Positions 13,356 to 23,219 are shown, counted from the stretch's first letter. The stretch: DNA of 23,614 bases from CAKSST01 sp045535505 (GCA_045535505.1 JAZSLU010000031.1:1-23614); one strand, 5' to 3'. Numbers and translations: made by a program. The notes: generated by a model not told the origin, from the letters alone.

Positions 13356-15785
13356 GTGAGCGTTAAAACGGCACGCGTTGTTATCGACGGTACGGTTTTG
13401 GGATATGACAAATATTACGACTATACCGTACCTGCAGAATATAGCTCTGCTAACCTGGCAGGGTGTCGTGTTTTAGTGCCGTTTGGTCGAGCAAACAGCG
13501 TACGACAAGGTACAGTCGTTGCTCAAAACTGTACCAATGATACAGAAAAACTTAAAGAGATTATTTCGGTTATAGATACAAAACCGGTACTTAATGCCGA
13601 AATGTTAGAACTCTGTGAGTTTTTGCGTGAGAGGACCTTTTGCACCTATTATGATGCCATAAGAACTTTGTTGCCTTTTGGTCTTGACATTAAACTTGTT
13701 AAAGAATATACGCTAAATGCCGACTTTGAGGGTGATTTAGACGACGATATGCAAAATGTTGCGGCATATATCAAAAATAATGGCGCAATAAAGCGTGATA
13801 AGCTATTGCAAATTTGCGCACTTTCTTCAAATAGTGATTTGCCTGAAACTTTGGAAAAGCAAGGCTTTTTGTTAAGCACAAGTAACGCTGTACGACGCAT
13901 TGGCGATGCAAGCGTTAAAATGGCAAGATTGAACGATGAGGTTTTTGGCACAGTTAAACTTACTGATAAACAACAAGAGGTTGCTAACCTGCTTTGCGAG
14001 GTGGGTGCGGCGCCTGTAAAAGAAATTTGCTACTATACGGGCGTGACGGTCGCCGTTGTAAAAGCGCTTCATAACAAAGGCGTTATCGAACTTTATGACC
14101 AGGAGGTTTTAAGACCTGCCTTTAGCGGCGAAAATGCCGAGAAAGCAAAACCAATAACCTTGTCACAATCGCAACAAAAAGCATTTGATGATTTGAGCGT
14201 AATGCTCGACAGCAATAAAGCATCAACGGCTTTGCTTTACGGCGTTACAGGCAGTGGCAAAACACAGGTTTATTTAAAACTGTGTGACAGAATGATTGAA
14301 CAAAGCAAGGGTGTTATCGTTATGGTACCCGAAATTGCTTTGACACCTCAAACACTTAACTTGTTTAATGACAGATATTCGGGCAAAATTGCGGTTTTCC
14401 ACAGTGCAATGTCGCCCGGACAACGTATGGACGAATATAAGCGTGTAAAAAACGGCGAGGCACTTGTTGCCATCGGCACACGCTCGGCTGTTTTTGCGCC
14501 TTTTGAAAACATAGGCCTTATTATTATGGATGAGGAGCAAGAGCATACTTATAAATCAGAAATGTCGCCTCGATTTCATGCTCGTGATGTTGCTCGTTTT
14601 CGCGCATCAAAACACAACAGCCTTTTGTTACTTGCTTCTGCAACTCCTGCGGTTGAAAGTTATGCCGCAGCAAAGCAAGGCAAGTTTAAACTTTGTAAAC
14701 TCGACAGCCGTTACGGTAACGCAAAGTTGCCTAAGGTTATAACGGTTGATATGAAAAATGAGGTTTTGTTAGGTAACAACGGTGCGTTAAGCACAGTTTT
14801 AGTGGATAAAATGGAAAAAACATTGGCAGACGGTAACCAATGTGTTGTCTTGCTAAATAGACGGGGACATAACACTTATGTGAGTTGTCCGTCCTGCGGT
14901 ATGGTAGAAACTTGCCCAAACTGTAGCATTTCAATGACATATCATTCTGCTAACGGACGTATGATGTGCCACTATTGCGGCTATTCTAAACAAACTGATG
15001 GCAACTGTTCGCAGTGTGGCAGTAAACTGCGCTTTTTCGGAGTTGGCACTCAACGTGTCCAAGAAGAACTTGGGGCACTATTCCCAAAAGCAAGAATATT
15101 ACGAATGGATGCCGACAGTGTTACCACAAAAAATGCTTACGCGCAAAAGCTTGGCGCTTTCGCAAAAGGTGAGTATGATATACTGCTTGGCACACAAATG
15201 GTAGCAAAGGGACTTGATTTTCCAAAAGTTACGCTTGTGGGTGTGCTTGGAGCCGACCGTTCGGCTTACAGTGAAGATTTTAGAAGTTTTGAACGAACTT
15301 TTTCACTGCTTACACAGGTTGTCGGCCGCTCGGGCAGAGGAGAAAAAACGGGTGTTGCCGTTATTCAAACCTTTAACCCTCAAGATAACGTTATAAAACT
15401 TGCCGCAAATCAAGACTATGATGCCTTTTTTGATGAAGAAATTTTAACAAGAAAAGTTATGATATATCCGCCTTATTGTGATATAGTTGCAATTAATACT
15501 GTTTGCGTTGATAAAAGTGAGGCGGCAAATGCGGCAAACGAGTTGTTAAAGCTTATAAAAGATAAAGTAAACGGTGAGTATAGCGATATTAAAATTATAA
15601 TTTTAGGTCCTGTACCACCTGCAATACCTAAAGTGAACAATAAATATCGATACAGGCTGATAATAAAATGCAAAGCAAACGCTCGTTTTCGCAGTTTTAT
15701 AAAACAATCAATTGAAGAACTGCGCAAAAATCGCAATTTTAAAAATACGTCGGTATATATCGATGTTAACCCCGCTAATATGTAA
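13356..15785 (+). CDS. priA: primosomal replication restart helicase PriA
   Basis: PriA loads the replicative helicase at stalled forks. The 809-residue protein has the N-terminal 3'-end-binding domain (VVIDGTVLGYDKYYDYTVP), Walker A GVTGSGKT (296-303), Walker B DEEQ (392-395, where DEEH is more usual), and SATPAVES. Eight zinc cysteines occur as four CxxC pairs (511/514, 520/523, 538/541, 551/554). The helicase C-terminal motifs GTQMVAKGLDFP and QVVGRSGRGEK follow. GTG at 13356 is chosen because AGGTAGGTG precedes it by six bases. It is followed by def after 15 bases. Confidence 0.96.
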   Translation: MSVKTARVVIDGTVLGYDKYYDYTVPAEYSSANLAGCRVLVPFGRANSVRQGTVVAQNCTNDTEKLKEIISVIDTKPVLNAEMLELCEFLRERTFCTYYDAIRTLLPFGLDIKLVKEYTLNADFEGDLDDDMQNVAAYIKNNGAIKRDKLLQICALSSNSDLPETLEKQGFLLSTSNAVRRIGDASVKMARLNDEVFGTVKLTDKQQEVANLLCEVGAAPVKEICYYTGVTVAVVKALHNKGVIELYDQEVLRPAFSGENAEKAKPITLSQSQQKAFDDLSVMLDSNKASTALLYGVTGSGKTQVYLKLCDRMIEQSKGVIVMVPEIALTPQTLNLFNDRYSGKIAVFHSAMSPGQRMDEYKRVKNGEALVAIGTRSAVFAPFENIGLIIMDEEQEHTYKSEMSPRFHARDVARFRASKHNSLLLLASATPAVESYAAAKQGKFKLCKLDSRYGNAKLPKVITVDMKNEVLLGNNGALSTVLVDKMEKTLADGNQCVVLLNRRGHNTYVSCPSCGMVETCPNCSISMTYHSANGRMMCHYCGYSKQTDGNCSQCGSKLRFFGVGTQRVQEELGALFPKARILRMDADSVTTKNAYAQKLGAFAKGEYDILLGTQMVAKGLDFPKVTLVGVLGADRSAYSEDFRSFERTFSLLTQVVGRSGRGEKTGVAVIQTFNPQDNVIKLAANQDYDAFFDEEILTRKVMIYPPYCDIVAINTVCVDKSEAANAANELLKLIKDKVNGEYSDIKIIILGPVPPAIPKVNNKYRYRLIIKCKANARFRSFIKQSIEELRKNRNFKNTSVYIDVNPANM

Positions 15786-15800
15786 GGAGAATAAAGTTCT

Positions 15801-16250
15801 ATGGCACTTCGCAACATTGTTAAACATGGCGACCCGGTTTTAAGAAAAGTTTGTCGCACAGTTGTAAACTTTGATGAAAAATTGGCACAAACGCTTGATG
15901 ATATGCAAGAAACTATGCGTCATGCCGATGGTGTCGGTCTTGCCGCACCACAGGTTGGCATTATGCGCCGCTACTGCATCGTTGACGTAGGTGACGGCAT
16001 TATAGAACTTATTAACCCTGTTATCATCGAAACGAGCGGAGAACAGACAGATTTGGAGGGTTGTTTGTCCTTGCCGGGTGAATCGGCAGAGGTAACACGC
16101 CCGATGAATGTAACAGTACGTGCACAAAATAGAGACGGAAAAATTTTTACCGTTAAAGGTGAGGGACTTAAAGCAAGGGCTTTTTGCCACGAAATTGACC
16201 ATCTTGACGGAATTCTATATATTGATAAGGCAAATAAGGAAACGGATTAA
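15801..16250 (+). CDS. def: peptide deformylase
   Basis: This metalloenzyme removes the formyl group from nascent proteins. All three motifs are intact in the 149 residues: GVGLAAPQ (44-51), EGCLSLPG with metal ligand Cys88, and HEIDH with His130, Glu131 and His134. The protein is short, ending soon after the last motif as in compact type 1 enzymes. AAGGAG lies 12 bases before the ATG. It is paired with fmt, which makes the substrate for the same cycle. Confidence 0.96.
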   Translation: MALRNIVKHGDPVLRKVCRTVVNFDEKLAQTLDDMQETMRHADGVGLAAPQVGIMRRYCIVDVGDGIIELINPVIIETSGEQTDLEGCLSLPGESAEVTRPMNVTVRAQNRDGKIFTVKGEGLKARAFCHEIDHLDGILYIDKANKETD

Positions 16251-16253
16251 TTT

Positions 16254-17195
16254 ATGAATGTTGTTTTTATGGGTACACCCGATTTTGCTTTGCAAAGTCT
16301 TGAGGCGATAATTAGCGCAGGACATAAGGTTAGCGCTGTTTTTACACAGCCTGACAAGCCGCAGGGCAGAAAAATGGTGTTAACAGCACCGCCTGTTAAG
16401 GAATATGCACAAACTAAAGGTATAGAGGTTTATCAACCTTTAACCTTAAAAGACGGCGATGTGCTTGAAACTTTAAAAAAACTTAATCCCGACGTTATCG
16501 TTGTTGTAGCGTATGGTAGATTTTTACCTAATGAAATTTTACAACTGCCAAAGTTTGGTTGCGTTAACGTTCACGCATCACTTTTGCCGCGTTGGCGTGG
16601 TGCATCACCTATACAGTGGTGCATCGTGCAGGGTGATAAAACTACAGGTGTTTGCACACAGCAGATGGCTCAAGGTATGGATACGGGCGATGTGCTGTTG
16701 TGCGACGAAACTCCAATTGGCGAAAACGAAACGGCAGAACAACTTTTTGAGCGCTTGTCATATATGGGTGCGAAACTTATTGTTTCAACCCTTGAAAAAC
16801 TAAAAAATGGTGAAATAACTCCTCAAAAACAAAACGAGGAAGATGCTTGTTATGCGCCAATAATTAAAAAAGAGATGGGTAAGCTCAATTTTTCTAAATC
16901 TGCTGTCGAAATTCACAATTTGGTAAGAGGTTTTTATCCTTGGCCAAGCACATATTTTGTCCATAACGGTAAACGCTTTAAAGTTATCGCCACCAAAATT
17001 GCAGACAAATGTAAAGAAAGTGCAGGTACAGTAATTATTAAACAAAACAGTTTGACGATTGCTTGCGGTGACGGCACTTCGATTGAAATTTTAAAAATAC
17101 AACCTGAGGGTTCAAGGGCAATGACCGCTGCCGAGTTTTTGGCAGGACACTCAAACTGGGATAGACTTGTTATTGACGAGGGCGGTACTCAATAA
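16254..17195 (+). CDS. fmt: methionyl-tRNA formyltransferase
   Basis: It transfers a formyl group from 10-formyl-tetrahydrofolate to initiator Met-tRNA. The 313 residues include FMGTPDFAL (5-13), NVHASLLPRWRGASPI (105-120, with catalytic Asn105 and His107), MDTGD (142-146, with catalytic Asp143) and a C-terminal OB-like domain (about 205-310) containing the KEMGKLNF segment. It starts four bases after the def stop and its stop overlaps the rsmB ATG by one base. Confidence 0.96.
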   Translation: MNVVFMGTPDFALQSLEAIISAGHKVSAVFTQPDKPQGRKMVLTAPPVKEYAQTKGIEVYQPLTLKDGDVLETLKKLNPDVIVVVAYGRFLPNEILQLPKFGCVNVHASLLPRWRGASPIQWCIVQGDKTTGVCTQQMAQGMDTGDVLLCDETPIGENETAEQLFERLSYMGAKLIVSTLEKLKNGEITPQKQNEEDACYAPIIKKEMGKLNFSKSAVEIHNLVRGFYPWPSTYFVHNGKRFKVIATKIADKCKESAGTVIIKQNSLTIACGDGTSIEILKIQPEGSRAMTAAEFLAGHSNWDRLVIDEGGTQ

Positions 17196-18448
17196 TGAAA
17201 AATGCAAGAACAGTTGCCGTTGATGCGCTCTTGCAAACCGAGAGGTCTGGCGCATATTCAAACCTGGCAATTAATGATGTTTTGGCAAATTGCGGTCTTG
17301 AAAAACGAGAAAGAGCCTTGGCAAGCGCCTTATTCTTTGGTGTTTTAGAGCGCAAAATGACCCTTGATTATTATATTGCTGGTTTGCTGACAAAAAAAGG
17401 ACGGATTCACTGCTTTACAAGGCAGGTTTTAAGATGTGCGCTTTATCAAATGCTCTATATGGATAAAATTCCAAACAGTGCCGCAGTAAATGAGGCTGTT
17501 AAAATGATGAAAGCGTCAAAACGTCACAGCGAAACGGGTTTTGTTAACGCGCTGCTTCGTAAAGCGTCAAACGGATTACCGCAGTTGCCCGATGATGCAA
17601 CCTTGAAATACTCTGCACCTTTGTGGTTGGTTGAAAGTTTGTACAAGGATTACGGAAAAGAAGATGCCGATAAATTTTTAGAAAATTCTCTTTTAACTCC
17701 GCCACTTTATATAAGGGTTAACACCTTAAAAATCACACGCGACCAACTTTGCGAATTGCTTTTGCAAAAAGGTATAAAAGTCCAAAAATGCGCAATGGAT
17801 GATGCATTGCTCTTGTGTGGTTACAGTGGTGCTGAAAATGAGGAATATTATAAAAAAGGCTATTATTATTTTCAAGACCTTGCATCGCAAACCTGTGTGT
17901 CCAAAATCGGTTTAAAACCCGAAGAAAGCTTGGTTGATTTATGTGCCGCACCTGGCGGCAAAAGCTTCACGGCGGCACAATATCTGCAAAATAAAGGCAA
18001 GATTCTGTCCTGTGATTTACATGAGCATAGGGTAGAACTTATAAGCAAGTCGGCACAGCGTTTGGGAATTTCTTGCATTGAATGTAAGCAAATGGATGCT
18101 ACCATTAATCATGATATTGGTGTTTTTGATGCTGTGTTATGCGACGTGCCGTGCTCGGGGCTCGGTGTTATTGCAAGAAAACCCGATATAAAATATAAAG
18201 ACCCTAAAGAATTTTGTGATATTGAAAAAATTCAAAAGCAAATTTTAAATACCGCCGCTAATTATGTTAAAAGCGGGGGGAGATTGATTTATTCAACCTG
18301 TACTTTGCGAAAAGCCGAAAATGAAGATGTTGTAGAGGGCTTTTTGCGTGAACATAAAGATTTTGAAATTGGTGTTTCACCTAAAACTTATTTTCCGCAC
18401 AAAGACGGAACCGACGGATTTTTCATTGCGGTACTCGTAAAAAAATGA
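17195..18448 (+). CDS. rsmB: 16S rRNA (cytosine-967 C5) methyltransferase RsmB
   Basis: The 417-residue protein joins an N-terminal NusB-like RNA-binding domain (about 1-135) to a Rossmann methyltransferase domain. SAM motif DLCAAPGGKS (248-257), VPCSG with Cys320 and STCTL with catalytic Cys369 are present, the two-cysteine signature of m5C enzymes. Its ATG overlaps the fmt stop (TAATG), so translation is coupled. Confidence 0.95.
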   Translation: MKNARTVAVDALLQTERSGAYSNLAINDVLANCGLEKRERALASALFFGVLERKMTLDYYIAGLLTKKGRIHCFTRQVLRCALYQMLYMDKIPNSAAVNEAVKMMKASKRHSETGFVNALLRKASNGLPQLPDDATLKYSAPLWLVESLYKDYGKEDADKFLENSLLTPPLYIRVNTLKITRDQLCELLLQKGIKVQKCAMDDALLLCGYSGAENEEYYKKGYYYFQDLASQTCVSKIGLKPEESLVDLCAAPGGKSFTAAQYLQNKGKILSCDLHEHRVELISKSAQRLGISCIECKQMDATINHDIGVFDAVLCDVPCSGLGVIARKPDIKYKDPKEFCDIEKIQKQILNTAANYVKSGGRLIYSTCTLRKAENEDVVEGFLREHKDFEIGVSPKTYFPHKDGTDGFFIAVLVKK

Positions 18449-18457
18449 GGTGATTAG

Positions 18458-19504
18458 TTGTCAAAGCTTGATTTGCGTTCCTTTAATCAAGAAGAAATTT
18501 TGTCTTTAACAAGGGAATTAGGACTGCCCGATTACCGCGCAAAACAGTTGTTTTGCGGTCTGCAAGGCGGGGCAGAAAGTTTTGAACAACTTACATCTTT
18601 ACCTAAAGCGTTACGTGAAAATTTAAGCGAAAAATATTTTATTTCTTCGGTCAAGGCGATAAAACGTCTTGAATCAAAAATTGACTCAACAGTAAAATAT
18701 TTATACGAACTTTATGATGGCAACACGGTTGAATCGGTTTTTATGGTTTACCATCACGGTTGCAGCGTTTGCGTTTCAACACAGGTTGGCTGCAGAATGG
18801 GATGTAAATTTTGCGCATCGGGTCAAAACGGCTTGGTAAGAAATCTGACTGCCGGAGAAATTTTGGCGCAAATTTGGTATGCGCAAAAAGATAATAATAA
18901 AAGAATATCAAACGTTGTGCTTATGGGTATGGGTGAGCCGCTTGATAACTTTGAAAACACTGTAAGGTTTTTAGAACTTGTGAGCAATGAGCAAGGATTA
19001 AATATAGGACTTCGTCACATTTCTGTTTCAACATCAGGTCTTGTTGATAAGATAGAAAAACTCGAACAAATGGGGTTTCCTATAACACTTTCTATATCTT
19101 TACACGCTCCTAATGACGAAATAAGAAATAAAACGATGCCTGTTAATAAAAAATGGGGCACAGATAAGTTGATTGAAACCTGCAAAAAATATGCCGAGCG
19201 CACAAAACGCAGAGTTTCTTATGAATATGCTTTGATTGCAGGCGTAAACGATTCTGACGAGTGCGCTTTAGAACTCGCAAGCAAACTAAAAGGCAGTTTG
19301 TGCCACGTTAATTTGATACCTGTAAATGAGGTAAAAGAAAATAGTTTTAAAAAGCCCGATAGAAAAAATATTGAACGATTTCGGGATGTTTTAATAAGTA
19401 AAGGTATTAATGCCACTATAAGAAGAACTTTAGGTGCTGACATTAACGCTTCATGCGGTCAGTTGAGAAGTTCGCATCAAGAAGAAAGGGGGAGCGATAT
19501 ATGA
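18458..19504 (+). CDS. rlmN: dual-specificity 23S rRNA/tRNA A2 methyltransferase RlmN (radical SAM)
   Basis: The 348-residue protein has the radical SAM cluster C112-x3-C116-x2-C119 (in GCRMGCKFCASG), the catalytic pair Cys105 and Cys333, GMGEPLDN, and RHISVSTSGLV. It makes 2-methyladenosine in 23S rRNA and some tRNAs. The start is TTG at 18458, three bases after a near-perfect GAGGTGAT; no ATG is suitably placed. Its last codons overlap the phosphatase gene by four bases. Confidence 0.95.
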   Translation: MSKLDLRSFNQEEILSLTRELGLPDYRAKQLFCGLQGGAESFEQLTSLPKALRENLSEKYFISSVKAIKRLESKIDSTVKYLYELYDGNTVESVFMVYHHGCSVCVSTQVGCRMGCKFCASGQNGLVRNLTAGEILAQIWYAQKDNNKRISNVVLMGMGEPLDNFENTVRFLELVSNEQGLNIGLRHISVSTSGLVDKIEKLEQMGFPITLSISLHAPNDEIRNKTMPVNKKWGTDKLIETCKKYAERTKRRVSYEYALIAGVNDSDECALELASKLKGSLCHVNLIPVNEVKENSFKKPDRKNIERFRDVLISKGINATIRRTLGADINASCGQLRSSHQEERGSDI

Positions 19505-20226
19505 GAATAGCAACCAAAACCGACAAAGGCATCGTGCGTTCTATCAATCAGGATTCTTTTGCCGCAAGTCAAGTTGGCGGTAAGGTCTGGGCTGTTGTTT
19601 GTGACGGTATGGGCGGCGCAAATGCAGGCGGCGTTGCAAGTGCAAACGCTGTCAAAAAAATAACCGATATTATGGAACAGTCATTAAATGCGCAAATGGG
19701 TGCAGCTTATTTACGCTCTACCTTGCAGTCATCAATCGAAACTGCAAACGCCTTATTGTATGATATGGCGCAAAAAAATGAAATATATGCCGGTATGGGC
19801 ACAACTGCTGTTTTGACAGTAATTTTAAATTCAACAGCATATTTTGCTCACGTTGGCGACAGCCGTTTGTACATTTGCAGACAAGGTGAACTTGAACAGT
19901 TGACAAATGACCACTCTATAGTTCAGTTTATGGTTGAAAACGGTCAACTTTCACCTAATGAGGCAAAAACGCATCCTCGTAAAAACGTTATTACACGAGC
20001 TGTTGGTGTTGACGAAAGAATAAGTGTTGACCTTGGCGAGTGTGCGGTTTTTGAGTCAGATAGGCTTTTGCTTTGCACAGACGGTCTTACAAACTATGTT
20101 GATATCCAAGAAATTGCAAAAGAAATGACGAGTTCAGACTTTGACGGCATACCGCAAAGGCTGATAGATTTAGCTAATAATGGCGGCGGCGGAGATAATA
20201 TAACCGTGGTTGTCATAGAAATATAA
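19501..20226 (+). CDS. prpC: PP2C-family serine/threonine protein phosphatase
   Basis: The 241-residue enzyme dephosphorylates targets of the adjacent PASTA kinase. Metal-binding aspartates sit in NQDSF (Asp18), VVCDGMGG (Asp35) and GGGDNITVV (Asp232); AHVGDSRLY and LCTDGLTNYV are also present. The ATG at 19501 follows GGGGGAG and overlaps the rlmN stop (ATGA); an upstream start inside rlmN has no site. The phosphatase-kinase order is the same as in other Firmicutes. Confidence 0.95.
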   Translation: MRIATKTDKGIVRSINQDSFAASQVGGKVWAVVCDGMGGANAGGVASANAVKKITDIMEQSLNAQMGAAYLRSTLQSSIETANALLYDMAQKNEIYAGMGTTAVLTVILNSTAYFAHVGDSRLYICRQGELEQLTNDHSIVQFMVENGQLSPNEAKTHPRKNVITRAVGVDERISVDLGECAVFESDRLLLCTDGLTNYVDIQEIAKEMTSSDFDGIPQRLIDLANNGGGGDNITVVVIEI

Positions 20227-20233
20227 ACTGTAG

Positions 20234-20265
20234 GAATTAACGTTAATTCTTTCGCCTTCTAAGGC
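20234..20265 (+). other. palindrome and small hairpin in the prpC-prkC gap
   Basis: GAATTAACGTTAATTC (20234-20249) is a perfect 16-base palindrome, and GCCTT-CT-AAGGC (20254-20265) a small hairpin right after it. It lies directly before the prkC ribosome binding site. It could be an operator, an RNA processing site or chance; there is no T run, so it is not a standard terminator. Confidence 0.45.
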
Positions 20266-20281
20266 AGATAGGATGGATTTT

Positions 20282-22318
20282 ATGGAAGACAAGTTTATTG
20301 GTAAAAGATTAGACGGACGTTACGAAATAAGAGAACTTATTGGCGTTGGCGGTATGGCTATGGTGTATAAGGCTTATGATAATACCATGGACAGAATTGT
20401 TGCGGTAAAAATTCTCAAAGAAGAGTTTGCTTCAAACGAGGATTTTTTGCGCAGATTTAAAAATGAGTCTAAAGCTGTTTCAATGCTCTCGCACCCAAAC
20501 ATTGTAAAGGTTTTTGATGTTAGCATAGGCGATTTGCTGCAATATATCGTTATGGAATATATTGACGGCATCACTCTTAAAGAATATATTGAACAGCAAG
20601 GAAAACTTGAGTGGAAAGATGCTGTGCACTTTGTTGTTCAAATTTTAAGAGGTTTACAGCATGCTCACGATAAGGGTATTGTTCATCGTGATGTAAAACC
20701 GCAAAACGTTATGGTTTTGGCAAACGGCACAATTAAAGTTACCGATTTTGGTATTGCCCGTTTTGCAAGAAGCGGTCAACGTACCATTACAGATAAAGCT
20801 ATCGGGTCTGTTCATTACATCAGTCCTGAGCAGGCACGTGGCGATGCTGCAGCCGATAAAGCGGACATTTATTCTGTCGGTGTAATGCTTTACGAAATGC
20901 TTACCGGTCAGGTGCCGTTCCAGGCAGATAGCGCTGTTTCGGTTGCTATTATGCAACTTCAACGTGAACCAAAGCCATTGCACGAAATTGATGACCAAAT
21001 TCCGTTAGGTCTTGAACAAATTACAATGCATGCAATGCAAAAGGATGCAAACAGACGCTACCATTCAGCATCAGAAATGCTTTGTAATCTTGAAGAGTTT
21101 AAAAAAGATCCTGAAATAACTTTTGAATATTCAACATTTGTTGACAATGATCCTACAAAATATGTTGCCGACGTGGTTGATGCAAAGCAAGAGCAACCCG
21201 AAGAGCAAGAAGAACAACCTGTTGCTGAAAAAACTCCCATAATTCCCATTCTTGCAGGTGTTGCTATTACCTTTGTTGCGGCGCTTGTTGTGTTATGTCT
21301 TATTTTTGGACCCAAACTTTTTGGTAAAAAGGGAACAGAGGTTGTTATACCTGACTTTGCAAAATATACCCTCGTTTCAGGTGAAGACGGCGCACAAGAT
21401 GCGGTTTACAAACCCTTGACCTATAAAGAACTTACCGAAAATGCAGATTTGAATGAAAAATTCAGTTTTGAACCCATTTGGGAATATAATGCTGACTATG
21501 CATACGGAGAAATATACGATTCTCAGCCTACTGCTAACCGCAAGGTGAAAAAAGGCTCCAAGGTTACCGTATATGTAAGTATGGGACAGGTGCTTTCAGA
21601 AGTTCCTGACGTTTACGGACAGTCAGAAATGTTTGCCGTTACCGAACTTAAAGCGGGCGGTTTTATTCCTGTTGTTGTTGAACAACCCGACGAAACTGTG
21701 GCGGCGGGTGACGTTATAAAAACTGAGCCCGAACGTGGCACAACAGTTTATTCGGGTACAGAAGTAACAATTTATATAAGTACAGGTAAAGCAACAAAAT
21801 ATGTCGAGTTGCCTGACGTTACAGGTCTTTATGAGGCTGCTGCTAAAAAGGAAATAGAGGATGCCGGTCTTATTGTGGGCACGGTTACAGAGGTTTACAG
21901 TTCTAAGCCGAAAGGTGTTGTGGTTGCTCAAAATCCTTCTGCCAATAACACTGCTCAGGTTGGTGAGGGCACACCTGTTAACATCGAGGTAAGCAACGGT
22001 ATCGTTGAGTATGAGTTTACAATAAAAGTGCCCATTCCAAATGATTATGCTGCTCAAACAGGATATGTTTCTGCATGGATAAATAATGGCAGTGAATTAC
22101 ATTCTGAATCGGGCAAAATTGATTTGGAAAAAACTCAAGATTATTCTTTCAAGTTTAAAACAATCGAGAAAAATATGACGGTTGTTATCAAACTTAGTGC
22201 TGACCAAAAAAAATATGACGACTATCTTGAAATAACGGTTGACTGCAAAAATGGCAGTTATAATGTTTCCAAAACCTTTACCTATCCCACTAAATCAATA
22301 TCTTCTGATGGTTTTTAA
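20282..22318 (+). CDS. prkC: PASTA-domain serine/threonine protein kinase (PrkC type)
   Basis: This membrane kinase senses wall fragments and controls growth, division and, in Bacillus, germination. The 678 residues have the kinase domain (about 8-270: glycine loop GVGGMAMVY, Lys43, HRDVKPQN with Asp137, DFG at 155-157, SPEQARG), an acidic linker (EQPEEQEEQP), one TM helix (about 318-343), three PASTA repeats (about 353-434, 438-503 and 508-574) and a ~100-residue beta-rich tail. The first PASTA is longer and divergent. ATG at 20282 is chosen for AGGA eight bases upstream; ATG at 20273 is equally in frame and possible. It is coupled functionally to prpC. Confidence 0.95.
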   Translation: MEDKFIGKRLDGRYEIRELIGVGGMAMVYKAYDNTMDRIVAVKILKEEFASNEDFLRRFKNESKAVSMLSHPNIVKVFDVSIGDLLQYIVMEYIDGITLKEYIEQQGKLEWKDAVHFVVQILRGLQHAHDKGIVHRDVKPQNVMVLANGTIKVTDFGIARFARSGQRTITDKAIGSVHYISPEQARGDAAADKADIYSVGVMLYEMLTGQVPFQADSAVSVAIMQLQREPKPLHEIDDQIPLGLEQITMHAMQKDANRRYHSASEMLCNLEEFKKDPEITFEYSTFVDNDPTKYVADVVDAKQEQPEEQEEQPVAEKTPIIPILAGVAITFVAALVVLCLIFGPKLFGKKGTEVVIPDFAKYTLVSGEDGAQDAVYKPLTYKELTENADLNEKFSFEPIWEYNADYAYGEIYDSQPTANRKVKKGSKVTVYVSMGQVLSEVPDVYGQSEMFAVTELKAGGFIPVVVEQPDETVAAGDVIKTEPERGTTVYSGTEVTIYISTGKATKYVELPDVTGLYEAAAKKEIEDAGLIVGTVTEVYSSKPKGVVVAQNPSANNTAQVGEGTPVNIEVSNGIVEYEFTIKVPIPNDYAAQTGYVSAWINNGSELHSESGKIDLEKTQDYSFKFKTIEKNMTVVIKLSADQKKYDDYLEITVDCKNGSYNVSKTFTYPTKSISSDGF

Positions 22319-22324
22319 GGGTAA

Positions 22325-23215
22325 ATGTACAGCATGAAGGGAATTTTAATTAAAGCTATTGCCGGTTTTTATTATGTTAAAGCCGGCAATACTGTTTATG
22401 AATGTAAGGCAAGAGGTTTGCTTAAAAAACAGGGTATTTCACCCTTGCCGGGCGATTTTGTTGAGTTTTCGGCTGTTGGCGTACAAAACGGCATAATTGA
22501 AGCGGTTTGCGAAAGAAAAAATGCTTTTGTAAGACCAACTGTTGCCAATGTTGATAAGATGTTTATTGTTTCATCATTTTCAACCCCGGCACCAAACACA
22601 TATCTTATAGATTTAATGACTGTTATTGCAAAGTCTAAAGGTATTGAACCGATAATTGTATTTAACAAGTGCGATATGGGCGAGTTTTCGCAGTATGAGC
22701 AAATATATAAAAATGCAAATTTAAAGGTTTATACTGTGTCTGCGCTAACTAAACAAGGAATTGACAGTTTGTATTGTGAACTTGACGGCAGTGTTTGCGT
22801 GTTCACAGGAAACTCAGGCGTTGGAAAATCAAGTTTGCTTAATGCTTTGTTTGATGGTTGGTCCCTTGCGACAGGTGACGTTAGCCAAAAACTTGGCAGA
22901 GGTCGTCACACAACAAGAGAGGTTCAGCTTTTTGAATATGGAAAAAGCGGCTATGTTGTCGATACTCCCGGTTTCTCGGCTATTGAACTTAAAATGGGGC
23001 AAGGTCTTGATACGCAGAACTTACAAGATTGCTTTTTAGAATTTGCACAGTATAGCAATAATTGCCGTTTTATAGGATGTTCACATACCGTTGAAAACGG
23101 TTGTGCAATCATCGATGCTGTCAATAGCAATAAAATTGCTAAAAGCAGATTTGAAAGCTATTGTATGATTTACAACGAACTCAAAAATTTAGAAGATAAT
23201 AAATATAAAAATTGA
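22325..23215 (+). CDS. rsgA: ribosome small subunit biogenesis GTPase RsgA
   Basis: RsgA checks late 30S assembly. The 296 residues show an N-terminal OB fold and the circularly permuted GTPase order: G4 NKCD (114-117), G5 SAL (139-141), then P-loop GNSGVGKSS (162-170), RHTT (194-197) and G3 DTPG (213-216). The zinc site is Cys247, Cys252, His254 and Cys260. ATG at 22325 is three bases from AAGGG and ATG at 22334 is twelve bases from it; neither spacing is ideal, and homologues often start near the second. It lies six bases after prkC. Confidence 0.95.
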   Translation: MYSMKGILIKAIAGFYYVKAGNTVYECKARGLLKKQGISPLPGDFVEFSAVGVQNGIIEAVCERKNAFVRPTVANVDKMFIVSSFSTPAPNTYLIDLMTVIAKSKGIEPIIVFNKCDMGEFSQYEQIYKNANLKVYTVSALTKQGIDSLYCELDGSVCVFTGNSGVGKSSLLNALFDGWSLATGDVSQKLGRGRHTTREVQLFEYGKSGYVVDTPGFSAIELKMGQGLDTQNLQDCFLEFAQYSNNCRFIGCSHTVENGCAIIDAVNSNKIAKSRFESYCMIYNELKNLEDNKYKN

Positions 23216-23219
23216 AGCT

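Noticed and set aside
15840..16202. Antisense open frame inside def
   Set aside because: def contains all catalytic motifs; the opposite frame has no support.
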